Positions 40,960 through 51,422 of a stretch of 64,000 bases of DNA are shown in pieces. Made by a program: the position numbers and the translations under genes. The DNA comes from Branchinecta lynchi (lineage: Eukaryota > Arthropoda > Branchiopoda > Anostraca > Branchinectidae), in contig JAKZAP010000022.1 of NCBI GenBank assembly GCA_023053575.1, positions 17,112,489 through 17,176,488 on the forward strand. Reading direction: 5' to 3'. The notes below the pieces were generated by a model. The model was not told the DNA's origin, made no database searches, and saw nothing but the letters and a program-made list of their open reading frames with translations. Each line of letters begins with the position of its first letter. Position 1 is the first letter of the stretch.

Positions 40960-41457
40960 CAGTGTTGCCAAATGTGACACTTTTGGTTCTTTTTGACACT
41001 TTTTGTCCCTGGGTGACACTTTTTCTCTGAAAGTGACACCTCTTTGTATGAGTGACACATTTAAGGTCAGACAAGCACTTTTTCATTTACTGTACTAAAG
41101 TGATGGATTACCGCCCCCAAAAGATGTAGTTTTCGTCGATTTTGTACACAAATACAGTTTGAAGCCTTGAACAAAGGTCATTTCCGATTATATTTTGTTA
41201 CAAAACTATGATGTAACAGTTAAAATGTTTAAAAGTTTTGTTACAAATTCAGTTATTTCCAGTTTTGCGCGTTGAGCAGCGGTTCAAGGTTCAAGGTTTT
41301 AATTATACCTCTGTATAAAAACATAATAAATATAGGGTCAACCCGGAGATACTGTTCAGCGGTTGTGCAGCGGAATGCACAAGAAAACGAGGTGTCAAAA
41401 AGCACCTTTTTGTCAGCAATTATGACACTTTTATGAGTCGAGCTCTTGGCAACCCTG
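40960..41457. mobile_element. hAT-like MITE family H1, copy 2, perfect 8-bp duplication
   Basis: 498 bp between TGTGTAAT (40952-40959) and TGTGTAAT (41458-41465). Starts CAGTGTTGCCAAATGTGACA, ends CTTGGCAACCCTG. It shares blocks throughout with 7939-8342 (GTGACACTTTT, GTGATGGATTACC/GTGACGGATTACC, ACTATGATGTAACAGTTAA, GAGGTGTCAAAAAGCACC). It carries about 75 extra bases near 41285-41360. Non-coding. Confidence 0.92.
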
Positions 41458-41465
41458 TGTGTAAT

Positions 41466-41754
41466 GGGCCTTGCACTGGATCAGCAAGGTTTATGTTGCG
41501 CCACTCAAGACCTGAACGTACTAATCCCGTCTTGAGCTTCTGCTGGTGGGTCGCCCTTACCACCAGCGGATCCTGTCTGGATGATTCACAATTGGTACGA
41601 AAGAATGAATATTGGGTCAGGGGTTATCATTCAGTCAATTCATCATTCATTCGTTTATACCAAATCATCAATTGGATAACACAGCATGACGACACTATTA
41701 TCATACAGTAGACGACACAAACAATCAGGAATTAAGCACACAAATCCATAAACA
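41466..41754. other. No gene seen
   Basis: Host DNA between the H1 MITE and LINE-B. The 92-codon frame starting at 41433 crosses the MITE end and is not called. Confidence 0.4.
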
Positions 41755-41870
41755 AATCTTCATGTCGAAAGTGACGCCAACAATTCACTACGGTGCAGAG
41801 CTATGGGGATTTGAAACTGCCCCCCCCCCCCCCCCTCGAACTAGAGAAAATACAGCTTCAGTATTTCAAG

Positions 41871-42141
41871 AGTTCCATTTGTCGAAATTATGCCATAACC
41901 ATACGTTGACGGAGAAGTTCATAATTCAAGATGCGAGTGCTACCCTTTTGGATGTTTCTTCGTCGCTATAAAAAATCAATGACAACAGAACCCAACCAGC
42001 GCACGACCTTCTACACTGCTTCCTGGCCGACGATTGAAATTAAGTGTCTTTTTGTGTATGTTTATGTGTTTTATTTATTTTCTTCATTTACTCCGCTTTC
42101 TGAAAACGGCGGGTTATAAATAAATTACTTACTTACTTATT
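41871..42141 (+). repeat. LINE-A 3' end, severely 5'-truncated, inside LINE-B
   Basis: Matches 35690-35956: TTGTCGAAATTATGCCATAA, GACGGAGAAGTTCATAATTC, the shared TAA before AAAATC, TCCTGGCCGACGATTGA and the 3' UTR ending in (ACTT)n. Only about 270 bp were inserted, typical of aborted reverse transcription. Confidence 0.9.
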
Positions 42142-42623
42142 GGGAACACCAGACGACCCACAGCCAGGCAGTAAAAAGGGACCTGGTACTTTTCTCTCGA
42201 AGGAAACATAGATTTACCGAAATGGTAAGGTTTTGGACAAAAGTTATGTCTTTATCAGAGAAGAGACTGCTTAAGCAAGCTTACCTGGAAGCAATATCGA
42301 CGAAAAAGCGAAATTCATGGGCGATCCAAGTTAAAAAGCTTTTAGATAACACAGGTCTTTCGTATATATGGAAGGAAGGAAGAGGGCTCGAAGGAGAACC
42401 GGCGAGCTTCATAAGTGAATTCACAAGATTGTTAGAAGAAGAAGAGGTTCAGGCTTGGTACGAAAGGACACAAAATTCATATACATTGAAAGTATTACAA
42501 AGAAGATAAGCAGACTTTCGGAATGGAATTTTACTTCAAGTTATACCTACCGGCGGAGAGCCTGCACCTGTGGTTTTAGCTACGAGCGAACTGCATGCCA
42601 GTATGTGGTCGGAGTAATTGGGA

Positions 42624-42824
42624 CTGGCCCGTATCCAGGAATTTATTTCAGGGGGGGGGGGGGGGTGCCTTTCGGGAGGGGGGGGGGGTTGCTTGCGTGT
42701 CGAATAAAAAACCACAAAAAAGACATAGATCAGAGGGAAAATCCTATAAAAAGGATTATTTTTGTATGTTTCGGGGGGGGGGGGGGGGGGTTAATCCCCT
42801 ACCCCCCCCCTGGATACGGCCCTG
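42624..42824. mobile_element. hAT-like MITE H2, inside LINE-B
   Basis: 201 bp. Ends CTGGCCCGTATCCAGG and CTGGATACGGCCCTG, flanked by AATTGGGA and AATTCGGA (7 of 8). Near-terminal runs of G and C are long. The inner part reads GACATAGATCAGAGGGAAAA, CCTATAAAAAGGATTATTTT, GTATGTTTCGGGG. Confidence 0.85.
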
Positions 42825-43095
42825 AATTCGGATAATAAAATCCCAAATAGTAACCGACAGTGCCCCTTGTGCTTTAATACAGAGGACGAGGGACATTTTC
42901 TGGTCGAATGCGAGAAACTCTCAGACCCCAGGAGACATTTTCTTAATGGGTCCCCGATGTTCTTGAAACAAAAAGTAAAGCTAAGATACTTAAAATATGC
43001 CAATTTTTAAAGAGTGTATTAGTTAAATAAAGATAAGTGTTGAGCGATGTAAAGTTTATTGTGACCATCATGTATTTTGTACGGCCAATTGGCTA

Positions 43096-43516
43096 TTAAA
43101 TATATTAATTCATATTAATTACATACAGTTGGTTTGTCAAGTTGGTTCAATAGACTATGCTAGAATAATCCAGTCAAATAGGGTTGTAAAGTTTTCTTGA
43201 TATCGTCAATATCGGTTACTTGTTCATGTTTTTTTACTGTCGTTATAGTGACGAATAAAAACGAGTAGAAATACCTTGCTGGTTGGCATGAATTTATATG
43301 TCAGGCCGTATGTGGGTTCCAAGCTTGCACTCCTGATTACAGTGTATGGCCTAAATGCGTTGAAGACAAACGAGCACATAGCAACTGTTTGGGCAAGGAT
43401 AAAAATACAAATGAAAGGAGATACTGAAAATATTCGCAACAACGTGCTGGTCAAATTCGTTTGATATATGGTCTTTGGCAGAAATAAAGCAATTACTATA
43501 GTATAGTAAAAATATG
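43096..43516. other. No gene seen
   Basis: Overlapping short frames on both strands, no recognised domain, RNA or repeat. Confidence 0.35.
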
Positions 43517-43937
43517 AGTTGTGTTTTTGCCGATACCATGGTATCTGATACCACGGTCGTCTAAAGTCGTGTTTGCAGTTATCGTGGTATGTGATACCGC
43601 CGTCAAAAGGCGTTTTTGCACTTATCGTGGTATGTGGCCAGTTATCGTGGTATCAGATATTCAGACACTACTGTCCGACCGTGGTAACTAGTCGTGGTAT
43701 CTGAAAAGTTGTCTCACTTTCATCAAATTTTGTCAGATTGGTGAGAAAGAAGTTTAGCACTTAGTGATGTAACTGGATATCTGTTTTTCTTTTGGGATGA
43801 CTTCGAAAAGTTCAATTTCGGCAATAGTCATTTTTGCAGAGCACCGTGTATCAGATACCACGATAACTGCAAAAATGACTAATTGCACATCCAGTTACCG
43901 TGGTAACAGATACCACGGTATCAGCAAAAACACAACT
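43517..43937. mobile_element. Palindrome-rich MITE family P1, copy 2
   Basis: 421 bp. Ends AGTTGTGTTTTTGCCGATAC and GTATCAGCAAAAACACAACT, flanked by ATG on both sides. Many ATACCATGGTATC and GATACCACGGTC words, and CACTTTCATCAAATTTTGTC shared with 33051-33338. Longer than that copy by an extra block at 43790-43870. Confidence 0.82.
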
Positions 43938-44389
43938 ATGGTATCTTTGAGTTTTGGGGATGCTGGGCGTCTGCGTTAGTTTTCCTAGGATAAAGTGCAA
44001 AGTATCACATCACGACTATAGATGAGAATGAATCAGATAACAAACGAAAATGTCCTCTTTCAGATTTTTTCCCGCAAATCTTTTCGTCTTTTTCCCCCTT
44101 CTTTCTCTTTTTTCCTTTTTCATTTGTTCTTTTTCTTTTTTTCTTGATAAATTCAAGAAATCTGTTGATCCCGCTTGTTTTTAATTACTATTGGTTTGTA
44201 TCCTGCCATAGCTGCAAGGACATATTCTTGTGCTTTCTTGGAACGTTACATATATAAGTTGTATGGTTTTGTTTGAATATAAGCAAAACTGAAAAGTAAA
44301 ACTAATTGCAAACGATAGGCTAATTATAGAATATTCAAGAAGCTTATGTGTTTGAAAGTGTATGTGTGTATGTTGTATGTTTTGAGAAG

Positions 44390-44490
44390 TGTATGTTTAT
44401 GTGTTTTATTTACTTTCTTCATTTAATCCGCTTTCTGAAAACGGCGGGTTATAAATAAATTACTTACTTAATTACTTACTTACTTACTAT
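44390..44490 (+). repeat. LINE-A 3' UTR fragment with (ACTT)n tail
   Basis: AGTGTATGTTTATGTGTTTT, TTTCTTCATTTAATCCGCTT, CGGCGGGTTATAAATAAATT, then ACTTACTT units. About 100 bp only. The preceding 43938-44389 is pyrimidine-rich (44060-44155) without a recognised feature. Confidence 0.85.
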
Positions 44491-44499
44491 ACTCTTGAT

Positions 44500-44715
44500 G
44501 ACTATATCTCCTTGCCGATGCAAAATCTCAGTCCTCTTTGGGTAGCTAGCGGAAGAAAGGCAGAATCTATGTCACAGCTGCTGCCACAGATCGCGGTGAT
44601 TGATTGACACAGGATTTGAGTCGCTGAGTTTGAGTCGTACGGACACGCTTACTCCTTCTTCCTGAGGATCAATGGCGTGTTTTTGGTCATATAGAGATTA
44701 TCTCTCGCCTTTTGC
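44500..44715 (+). repeat. Dispersed repeat R4, copy 2
   Basis: CTCCTTGCCGATGCAAAATC, CAGCTGCTGCCACAGATCGC, GTGATTGATTGACACAGGAT, GTCGTACGGACACGCTTACT, CTTCCTGAGGATCAATGGCG. The inverted relative at 52645-52870 is the best match. Confidence 0.75.
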
Positions 44716-44739
44716 GATCACTGAAGATGCCTTTAAACT

Positions 44740-45300
44740 TCAGTGGAAACCGAGGGGTTGCTCACTCCGCGCCACCGGTGTAGACCTTGGTGCAGCACTG
44801 GTAGGGCTCCGTGGCACGCACCTCTTGGTTTACATCGTTTTTGCGGGTCAGCAACCCCTCGGTGGAACCTACCGAAATTGGTATCTGAAGTTGAGAGCAG
44901 TCCTTGGGCGCGCATTTTCAAGTTTTTCCCTGGGAGCCGGGAAACTTCGTGCGGAAAGTTTTGCGATCTGAAGAAATCCCTCAATAGAAAATAATGAGGA
45001 TACAGAGCTGCGTGATTCGGTTAAAAATGAGATAGTTGCAGCAGTAATTTAAGCCATAGAATTGTAAGAAGGCTACACCTTCAGCCAAAGGCCGTCCTGG
45101 CCGAATGGCCAGCACGCAGATGCTGGTTCGAGTCTCGGTTGCGCCTACCTTTTGGTTTGAAGCGGGTGTTCTGTAAGAGAAGCTGAAGTAGAGAATCGTA
45201 GACCGGCACCGCCTGGTACCTTTGTCTTTTTGCCCCTTCAGTTCAAGCTGACTGCGAGTCAAATTTGAGTGCGCAAAATTGACAAGTCCGCTGAAGCTTT
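44740..45300. repeat. Repeat R7 with inverted pair and tRNA-like core
   Basis: ACCGAGGGGTTGCT (44750) is inverted as AGCAACCCCTCGGT (44860). 44890-45060 (AAGTTGAGAGCAGTCCTTGG, GAAAATAATGAGGATACA, GTGATTCGGTT) matches 46340-46480 and 47190-47345. At 45098-45108 TGGCCGAATGG, and at 45125-45135 GGTTCGAGTCT, look like pol III A and B boxes. They are only 16 bp apart with a CCAGCA/TGCTGG hairpin between, so this is not a folded tRNA. Confidence 0.45.
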
Positions 45301-45471
45301 TTATAATGTATAAATATGCATATAGTAGCTTATATTATTTAGATTAGTGTAGACTACATAATAATAATTCAATTTAATTCATTCTAATTTTTTCTCCCAA
45401 GAACGGCACAACCATGTCCTGTGAGGGAGTGGATAACTTTCACTCACTCATGACAACCGATAACACACATT

Positions 45472-45656
45472 CAGGCCCGTATCCAGGAATTTATTTCGGG
45501 GGAGGGGTTGCGTTTCGGGGGAGGGGGGTTGCCTGCCGGTCGGAGAAAATAGTACAAAAACACATAGATCAGAGGGGAAAGCCTATAAAAATGGTTATTT
45601 TGTATGTTTGGGGGAGGGGTTCAACCCCCTACCCCCCCCCCCTGGATACGGCCTTG
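45472..45656. mobile_element. hAT-like MITE H2, perfect 8-bp duplication
   Basis: 185 bp between CACACATT (45464-45471) and CACACATT (45657-45664). Ends CAGGCCCGTATCCAGG and CCTGGATACGGCCTTG. The inner part has ACATAGATCAGAGGGGAAAG and TTTGTATGTTTGGGGG. Non-coding. Confidence 0.92.
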
Positions 45657-45936
45657 CACACATTTCTCGTCTTAACCTTCTCTTTTGTTTTTCTTTACAT
45701 CCCCCACCCACTCGCCCAGCCCATCTTGAATCACAAATAATAATAACAAAATATTCACTCTAAATAAAATAACAAAAAAATATTCCACATTTACTTAACT
45801 ATCCAGAAATTAATTTGTCAGTCTATTTTTAAACAAAAACTGGTTCTAGACATATGTTCTGTATATACTGTGTATCTGATATTTTACTATATACCAATTA
45901 CCCCACACTTTTTGCGATAACTAAACACACTTTTAA

Positions 45937-46080
45937 AGGATCCCTCGCACTATTTACTCTTCAACTTACAGTATTTAAAACATTTGAACACTTTAAAACT
46001 GGTCTGTGTCACCCACGGTTTTAGCTGTTTTAAGCCTTTTCCGGGACCCGTTGACTTGTAGCGAAAACAGGGAAACCATA
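45937..46080 (+). repeat. Dispersed repeat R3
   Basis: GGATCCCTCGCACTATTTAC, TCTTCAACTTACAGTATTTA and GACCCGTTGACTTGTAGCGA, inverted relative to 7605-7755. From 45665 to 45936 nothing is recognised. 46165-46300 resembles 15830-15965. Confidence 0.65.
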
Positions 46081-46309
46081 TACAGAACCGTTCTTTCTGA
46101 TGGAAAAACTTCTCGCAGACAGCCTTCGACAGCGTGCAGTCGAAGATAGTAAATACGGCAAGTGAGAAAATCAGCGTGGTTTTGTTAGAGGGGTTAGAAT
46201 GTACCGTACAAAATTGGTGTCTCCGGGTTTAGAAATATATGGGGTGATAGTGGAAGTAGGTTGCATTAGTATTTAAGACAGGTCCTGTAAACTTAACTGG
46301 ACACTACGG

Positions 46310-46560
46310 AAAATAGGATCCGCAAGTGCAGTTTTCTGTCAAGTTCTTTCCGCGGGAGTTGGGAAACTTTGTTTGAGAGAGTTTTACGACGGGAAGCCGT
46401 ATTTGATACTCCGGTGGATTTCGGTATGTGGCGATTGAAAATAATGGGGACACTAAGCTGCGTAATCCGTTCGTAGTTAAGATGGATCCAGCCGTTGTAA
46501 CTCCTTTGGCTGAAGCTGACTGCCACTCGCATTTGATGTTGCAAAATCGGTAACTCAGCT
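46310..46560. repeat. Repeat R7, copy 2
   Basis: GTTCTTTCCGCGGGAGTTGG, TTTTACGACGGGAAGCC, GAAAATAATGGGGACACTAA, GCGTAATCCGTTCG and CTGAAGCTGACTGCCACTCG. Partly shared with 44890-45265 and 47190-47570. Confidence 0.55.
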
Positions 46561-46605
46561 GAGATTTGCTATCATCTACGTAATATGTAGTATAGATTAT
46601 TATAG

Positions 46606-47045
46606 GTATACAAAGGATACTTAAGTGATCAACTTGAGTCAATACAGAAAAGAGCCGCTAAAGTAATATTGTGTGAAGTATTTACTGATTATGAATCAGC
46701 ATTATCAACCTTACAACTACCGTCCCTTTACGACCGTCGGTTCAGTTTGATATGCAAATTTGGTCAATTCCTTCTCCGAAGTTACAAACATAGGGCCATA
46801 CTACCACTGGTCATGTTGAATCGAGTTGACACTAGGTCTAAAAACAAAGAAAAACTGGTACCGCCTACCATACGAACACATCGGTTTTCCAACACGTTCG
46901 TTCCGTATTACACATCAGTGTTTAATAAATGCTGAAGTTTCTGTTCTTATTTTTGTCTTCTTTTAATTTGTAAGCCCAAGCGCGATTTAGTTGAGTTCTC
47001 TTCTTGACTACGATAGCTTGTGTAAATAAATGATTCTGATGATTC
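46606..47045 (+). pseudogene. LINE C-terminal fragment with (GATTCTGAT)n tail
   Basis: An open frame from 46606 to the TGA at 46933-46935 reads YLSDQLESIQKRAAKVIL, STLQLPSLYDRRFSLICKF, LPLVMLNRVDTRSKNKEKLV and TIRTHRFSNTFVPYYTSVFN. L-Q-RA-KVI followed by L-L-L-RR and a closing RF-NSFVP-YN-like block is the standard end of many non-LTR polyproteins. After the stop, AAATAAATGATTCTGATGAT and TCTGATT form the tail at 47025-47047. About 110 codons remain and the frame is intact. Confidence 0.8.
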
Positions 47046-47129
47046 TGATTATAGAATACATATATATTACAAAATAGTACTGCGTTATATGGAATAGTAT
47101 TAAATTAAATGCCAAATAGGCTGCCAGTC

Positions 47130-47580
47130 GCTTTTTGCGATGAAAACATATCCTCAAACTTCATGGGAAAGTACGGCCGGAAACTGGACCATCAAGTTGA
47201 GAGCAGTCCTTGGCATGCATGTTCAAGTTTCCCAACAAGTTCTTTCCGTGGTAGTCGCGAAACTTTGTTCGGAAAGTTCTACGACAGGATTTGTTTTTTG
47301 TATGGCGATAGAAAATAATGAGGAGACAAAAATTACGTAATCCGGTTGTATGTAAGACAGTAATTTTTGTTTTTGTATGGCGATAGAAAATAATGAGGAG
47401 ACAAAATTACGTAATCCGCTTGTATTTAAGACAGTAATTTTTGTTTTTGTATGGCGATAGAAAATAATGAGGAGACAAAATTAAGTAATCCGGTTGGATG
47501 TAAGACATTTTAATCCATCAAATTGTAAGTACTCCTTCGGCCCAAGCGGAATTGGATTTGAAGGCGCAAAACCGATAATT
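47130..47580 (+). repeat. Repeat R7, copy 3, with a 75-bp tandem triplication
   Basis: The segment GTATGGCGATAGAAAATAAT to GACAGTAATTTTTGTTTTT is present three times, with starts at 47300, 47375 and 47449. Flanking parts (AAGTTGAGAGCAGTCCTTGG, GGCCCAAGCGGAATTGGAT) match the other R7 copies. The short open frames here are not called. Confidence 0.8.
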
Positions 47581-48084
47581 CAGCAGAGATTTTCTTACAG
47601 CAAAATCTCGGCCCTTGGTAAGGGTCCCCGTCATACTCTACTTAAAGAAACGAATTTGCTATCCTTGTTGGAAAATATATCGTTACAACAAATCTCAGCT
47701 TACTTCGTGTTTATTGTTGTAAATACACATGTTTCGCTAAAAACAATTACACGCTCTGGAAATGGTGTTTTGTGTATGTGACGTGCTTTATGGGTATAGG
47801 ACAGAGTTTGAGTACGGTACCCTAGACTCGAGAGGTTGGCATTCGTTCGCGTCGATATCTTACATTTGAAAGGAAGACGGATTTGGGAATGAAGAGGGTG
47901 AGATACCCAGCTGCCTAAGTGGGCTTTTTTTTTTTTTTAGTTTAATACTCTAATTGAACTTTTACATGCTAAACTACATAAACGCACCTTTTTGAACCCT
48001 CTTACCATCCTTTAGACATGTAGCCGATACCTCTTGACTGCACGAAAGACCAAATGGGCCTGTGGGGGAAGTCCCACCCAAAAT
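47581..48084. other. Short FB-like fragment, then nothing recognised
   Basis: 47580-47645 (AATCTCGGCCCTTGGTAAGG, GTCCCCGTCATACTC) resembles an FB arm. The rest has a T run at 47927-47938 and no gene. Confidence 0.4.
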
Positions 48085-48434
48085 ATATTCAAATAAAGTA
48101 TACAACGGATACGTCAGCTACGATTCTTCATCAGCGATATTTCGGCCCCTTCTTGTCAAGGGTCCTTGTCAGGCTGTCAATCTTCAGGGTCAACGTTGGG
48201 GAAGGAATTAAACCTCAGGACTAGTTTTTTCCTTACAGTGGTATTTGAAAGTAATTTGCCGTAATAAGATATTTATAGTCGGTAGAAACTTCGGTTATTT
48301 TTACAGGTTTGTTTCCTTCCCCGACGTTGACCCTGAAGATTTACAACCTGACGAGGACCCTTGCTAAGAAGGGCCGAAATATGATTGATAAAGAATCATA
48401 GCTGACGTATCCGTTGTGTACATTATTTGAATAT
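48085..48434. repeat. Foldback FB, long complete copy
   Basis: The arms are about 125 bp: ATATTCAAATAAAGTATACA, ACGGATACGTCAGCTACGAT, CAGCGATATTTCGGCCCC, TCAGGGTCAACGTTGGGGAA and the inverted set TTCCCCGACGTTGACCCTGA, GGGCCGAAATATGATTGATA, AGCTGACGTATCCGTTGTGT, ATTATTTGAATAT. The centre is 80 bp. The arms pair almost perfectly. Confidence 0.88.
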
Positions 48435-48728
48435 ATGTTTCAAAGTGAGCTTAGGCTCAAAGAATACTTACCAAAAAAAAACTTCACTTTACATTCATTT
48501 TCACATACTTTTTCAAAAAAGAGAAGAAAACTGAAAGAGGAAGAACAAAAAGAAATGGCGGGTTTTGCGCAGGCGTTAAATTCAAATATTAGTTCATTAA
48601 CTTCGTATATTACTAACAATTTTAATTTTATATTTAAGGGTATGAGTATATATACCCAATCATGAGAGTAGCCTTGTGTCTAGCAGTGGCAAAGAACTAT
48701 TATTTCCAGGTTTCGATACAGGCTTTAA

Positions 48729-48893
<165 letters not shown>

Positions 48894-49075
48894 TAAGTAA
48901 GTTTTCAAATTGATAGAATACCTAAAGTGCGAATCGGCTGCAATTGTGAAAATCAGCACTAGATGAAAACAACGCTGCTACAGGTGTCTGTAGGAAACCC
49001 CTCTGTGCCGATGGAAACCCCATTACTGCCAGCCAGATAAACAAACACTTCGTGTCCATATGCCTTGACCACGAG

Positions 49076-49235
49076 CAGGCACGTATCCAGGAATTTATTT
49101 CGGGGGGGGGGGGGGGGGGGGGGGAGTTGCCTGCGGGTCGCACAAAAAAGTACAAAAAAGACATAAATCAGAGGGAAAAGCCTATAAAAATTAGTATTTT
49201 GGTATGTTTCGGTGGGTTGACCCCCCCTCCCCCCC
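49076..49235. mobile_element. hAT-like MITE H2, right end lost
   Basis: Starts CAGGCACGTATCCAGGAATT, then a G run (49101-49121), GACATAAATCAGAGGGAAAA, TTGGTATGTTTCGGTGGGTT and a C run. The closing GGATACGGCC is absent. The left flank is ACCACGAG. Confidence 0.8.
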
Positions 49236-49499
49236 GAAATTTTCAACCGCTACCCTCCTTATCGGATTTATCTCAAATGAACCCTAGATGGAGCCAGTGC
49301 TCAGGGAGGTATAATAATAGTAACTCAATGGCTAAATTTCGCTCGAAGAAAACGTCACGTAAGTGAGAACTCGTACTTTGATAGCTACCAGTGAACATCC
49401 CCTCAACAGAACAAGACCTACGAGCTCATATGGCACTTATTAAAAATAGGCAGTACAAGAAAGTAGATGAGAACGTCTACAAAACACACCCGCCGTCCA

Positions 49500-50640
49500 A
49501 AATGCGGTTCGGACCCAGAAATAGGATATATATTTTCGCTCAAGTTTGAGCATTTCCGGCATTGCCTCGGATGAGCAAATGACTTTCAGCTCAACAAATC
49601 CACTCGTCTGATCCCTAAGCTTGCCCAACTATTTCCAGTACGTCCCTCCAACTCCCCCTACCGCGGCCGAATCTGGTTCGGACTCAAGAATGGATCAACC
49701 TAAAGTCCCAATCCAAACATTCCGTTTACCTTTTCTTAGTAATCGCATGCCACAAGTTTATTTTGAATTGAACGCGATTGCCGGGTTGCTGTTTCGGCTC
49801 GAGAAAAAACCAACGCCGAATGTCTTCTTTTCTAGATGACGAGATTTTCCAGGATTGATTAGCAAAGAATTATAAGACCGAATTGATAATTTTTGTATGT
49901 CTTCAGAGGTACCACACTGGTCTTGGTTTTTTAATTTATTTGTATTTGTAATAAATAGTTGGAGCATTAGATGGAAATTATTAATTTGACCCTTGGCTCC
50001 CTACGTGCCATAACAGCTGTCCGGGATAATCGGCTGAGATTTAGTCCAGACAGAATTATTTCAAACCTAGGAAATTTGGTGGGGTTTTTTTTTATTTGAT
50101 CATTGTTTGACGGTGTTTTTGTGGTTTTAAACATTCATAGTGACAGTAGGGATGGTTAGCATTGTGTATGTGGTAGAAATACCATTTTTTGTGGCCCGCT
50201 TTATGCATCTTCTCTTACCACCTATCAAGTTTCACTCGAATCTGAGCATTCTTTGGAAAATTCCGGTACTCCCCCCCCCCCTCCCACACACACCGTGGTC
50301 AGATCCGGTTTGGACACTAAAATATGTAATCTATATGCTTTTTCTACATTCCAATTTTCATTTAAATCGCTGCATTTGTTTGACCCCTATGCGAGCCTCA
50401 ACATTTCCGGGTCTCCGCCTTGAACTACTGTGGCCGGATACGACTTGAAAACAGGAAAGTCGCCTCTCCGACACCTCCTCTTCTCGTCAATCAAGTTTGA
50501 CTGGAATTGGAGCATAGCCTGTCTGCAAATCCCCGGTTCCAGCCCCCCCCCCCCCTCCCCCTACCGTGGCCAGATTCGGTCCAGACGCCGCATAAACTCG
50601 GTACTGTCCAACTTGCATCCCATTTGGTCCGTCCGTTTGG
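49500..50640 (-). repeat. Diverged GATGAAACTTGG tandem-repeat family, inverted
   Basis: On the minus strand, units carry GAAACTTGAT-like words (plus-strand ATCAAGTTTCACTCGAATCT at 50224 and ATCAAGTTTGACTGGAATTG at 50500), GGGGGAGTTGGAGG (plus-strand CCTCCAACTCCCCCTACCGC at 49646) and GGCCAGATTCGG/GGCCGAATCTGG words. The spacing is about 280-430 bp with heavy divergence and C runs. The family is best seen at 61640-64000. Confidence 0.6.
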
Positions 50641-51422
50641 TGTGTGTACATGTCAAAAGTTTCTGAGTCGTTGAGTTGAGTCGTTGGTACTCTGAATCTC
50701 CGGAGCATTGCAAAGGATTTCAGAAGTAGAGGAGATTTTTGCAGAATAGTGTCAACATGAGAATCCCATTCTAAATGCTTGTCATTGTGACTCCAAGTAG
50801 TTTTAACTTCTCAGGGTAAGACAAATCGATATTTTCTTGATCTGGCAATTCTCTCTTCAGAAAAGACAGGTGCGTAAGCGCTCAGACGTGGAGTGTGAAA
50901 GTAAAACCTTTATCACATCTTATAAACAAACAGCGTTAGAACCAAGACAGTTCACATCCCCAATAAGCAGAAAAAATATTTAAATAATATATTTTGAAAT
51001 CATGCCAGTTTAAGAGCTTTTAATATATACAAATCGCATTTATAAATCCAAAAAAGATCTTCAAGATCTTGCAAGAACGGTTTCCATTTTGATACTGTAT
51101 GTATTGCTAGCAAGTCTGTCCCTTTAAACCTCTTTTCAATTAGCAAGGTGATAACAGGTGAATGAACCAAATCGTAGCAGCCTTGTCACAATTTCATTAA
51201 GAACGGCATATCGTCGATCATATGACAAAACCGTCCAGTTACGCCGCGTGATCTTGCTACCTATTGTTCCGCAATGTTACGGACCCCCGTATTTTACTGA
51301 CAGTTTTACAGCTGTTGCTGCGCAAAACCGCTCAGGGACTCTAGGGCCACAGGGGGCACCAAGAAAGGGGTTTGAACATTACTTCTGATCAAAGGGACCA
51401 TTAATGTAATACGAAAGAAATA
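50641..51422. other. No gene seen
   Basis: No domain, RNA or repeat recognised. Confidence 0.35.

Larger units (their letters stand above)
41755..43095 (+). pseudogene. LINE-B, C-terminal relic with two nested insertions
   Basis: Three separated coding pieces belong together. 41762-41870 gives KVTPTIHYGAELWGFETA and, after a C run, a shifted ELEKIQLQYFK-like reading. 42222-42509 gives MVRFWTKVMSLSEKRLLKQA and SWAIQVKKLLDNTGLSYIW. 42838-43008 gives CPLCFNTEDEGHFLVECEKL, a zinc-finger-like end, then a stop. This is the usual order at the end of several LINE polyproteins (YG-E-WGF, R-M-V-FW, CPLC-EDE-HFL-C). A LINE-A tail (41871-42141) and an H2 MITE (42624-42824) interrupt it. The C run and frameshifts make it dead. 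Probable 3' UTR to about 43095. Confidence 0.75.

Noticed and set aside
45098..45135. tRNA gene
   Set aside because: A- and B-box-like words exist but are only 16 bp apart and no anticodon arm or acceptor stem can be drawn. At most it is a tRNA-derived relic.
49052..49366. Glycine-rich protein
   Set aside because: The glycine run is the G run of an H2 MITE.
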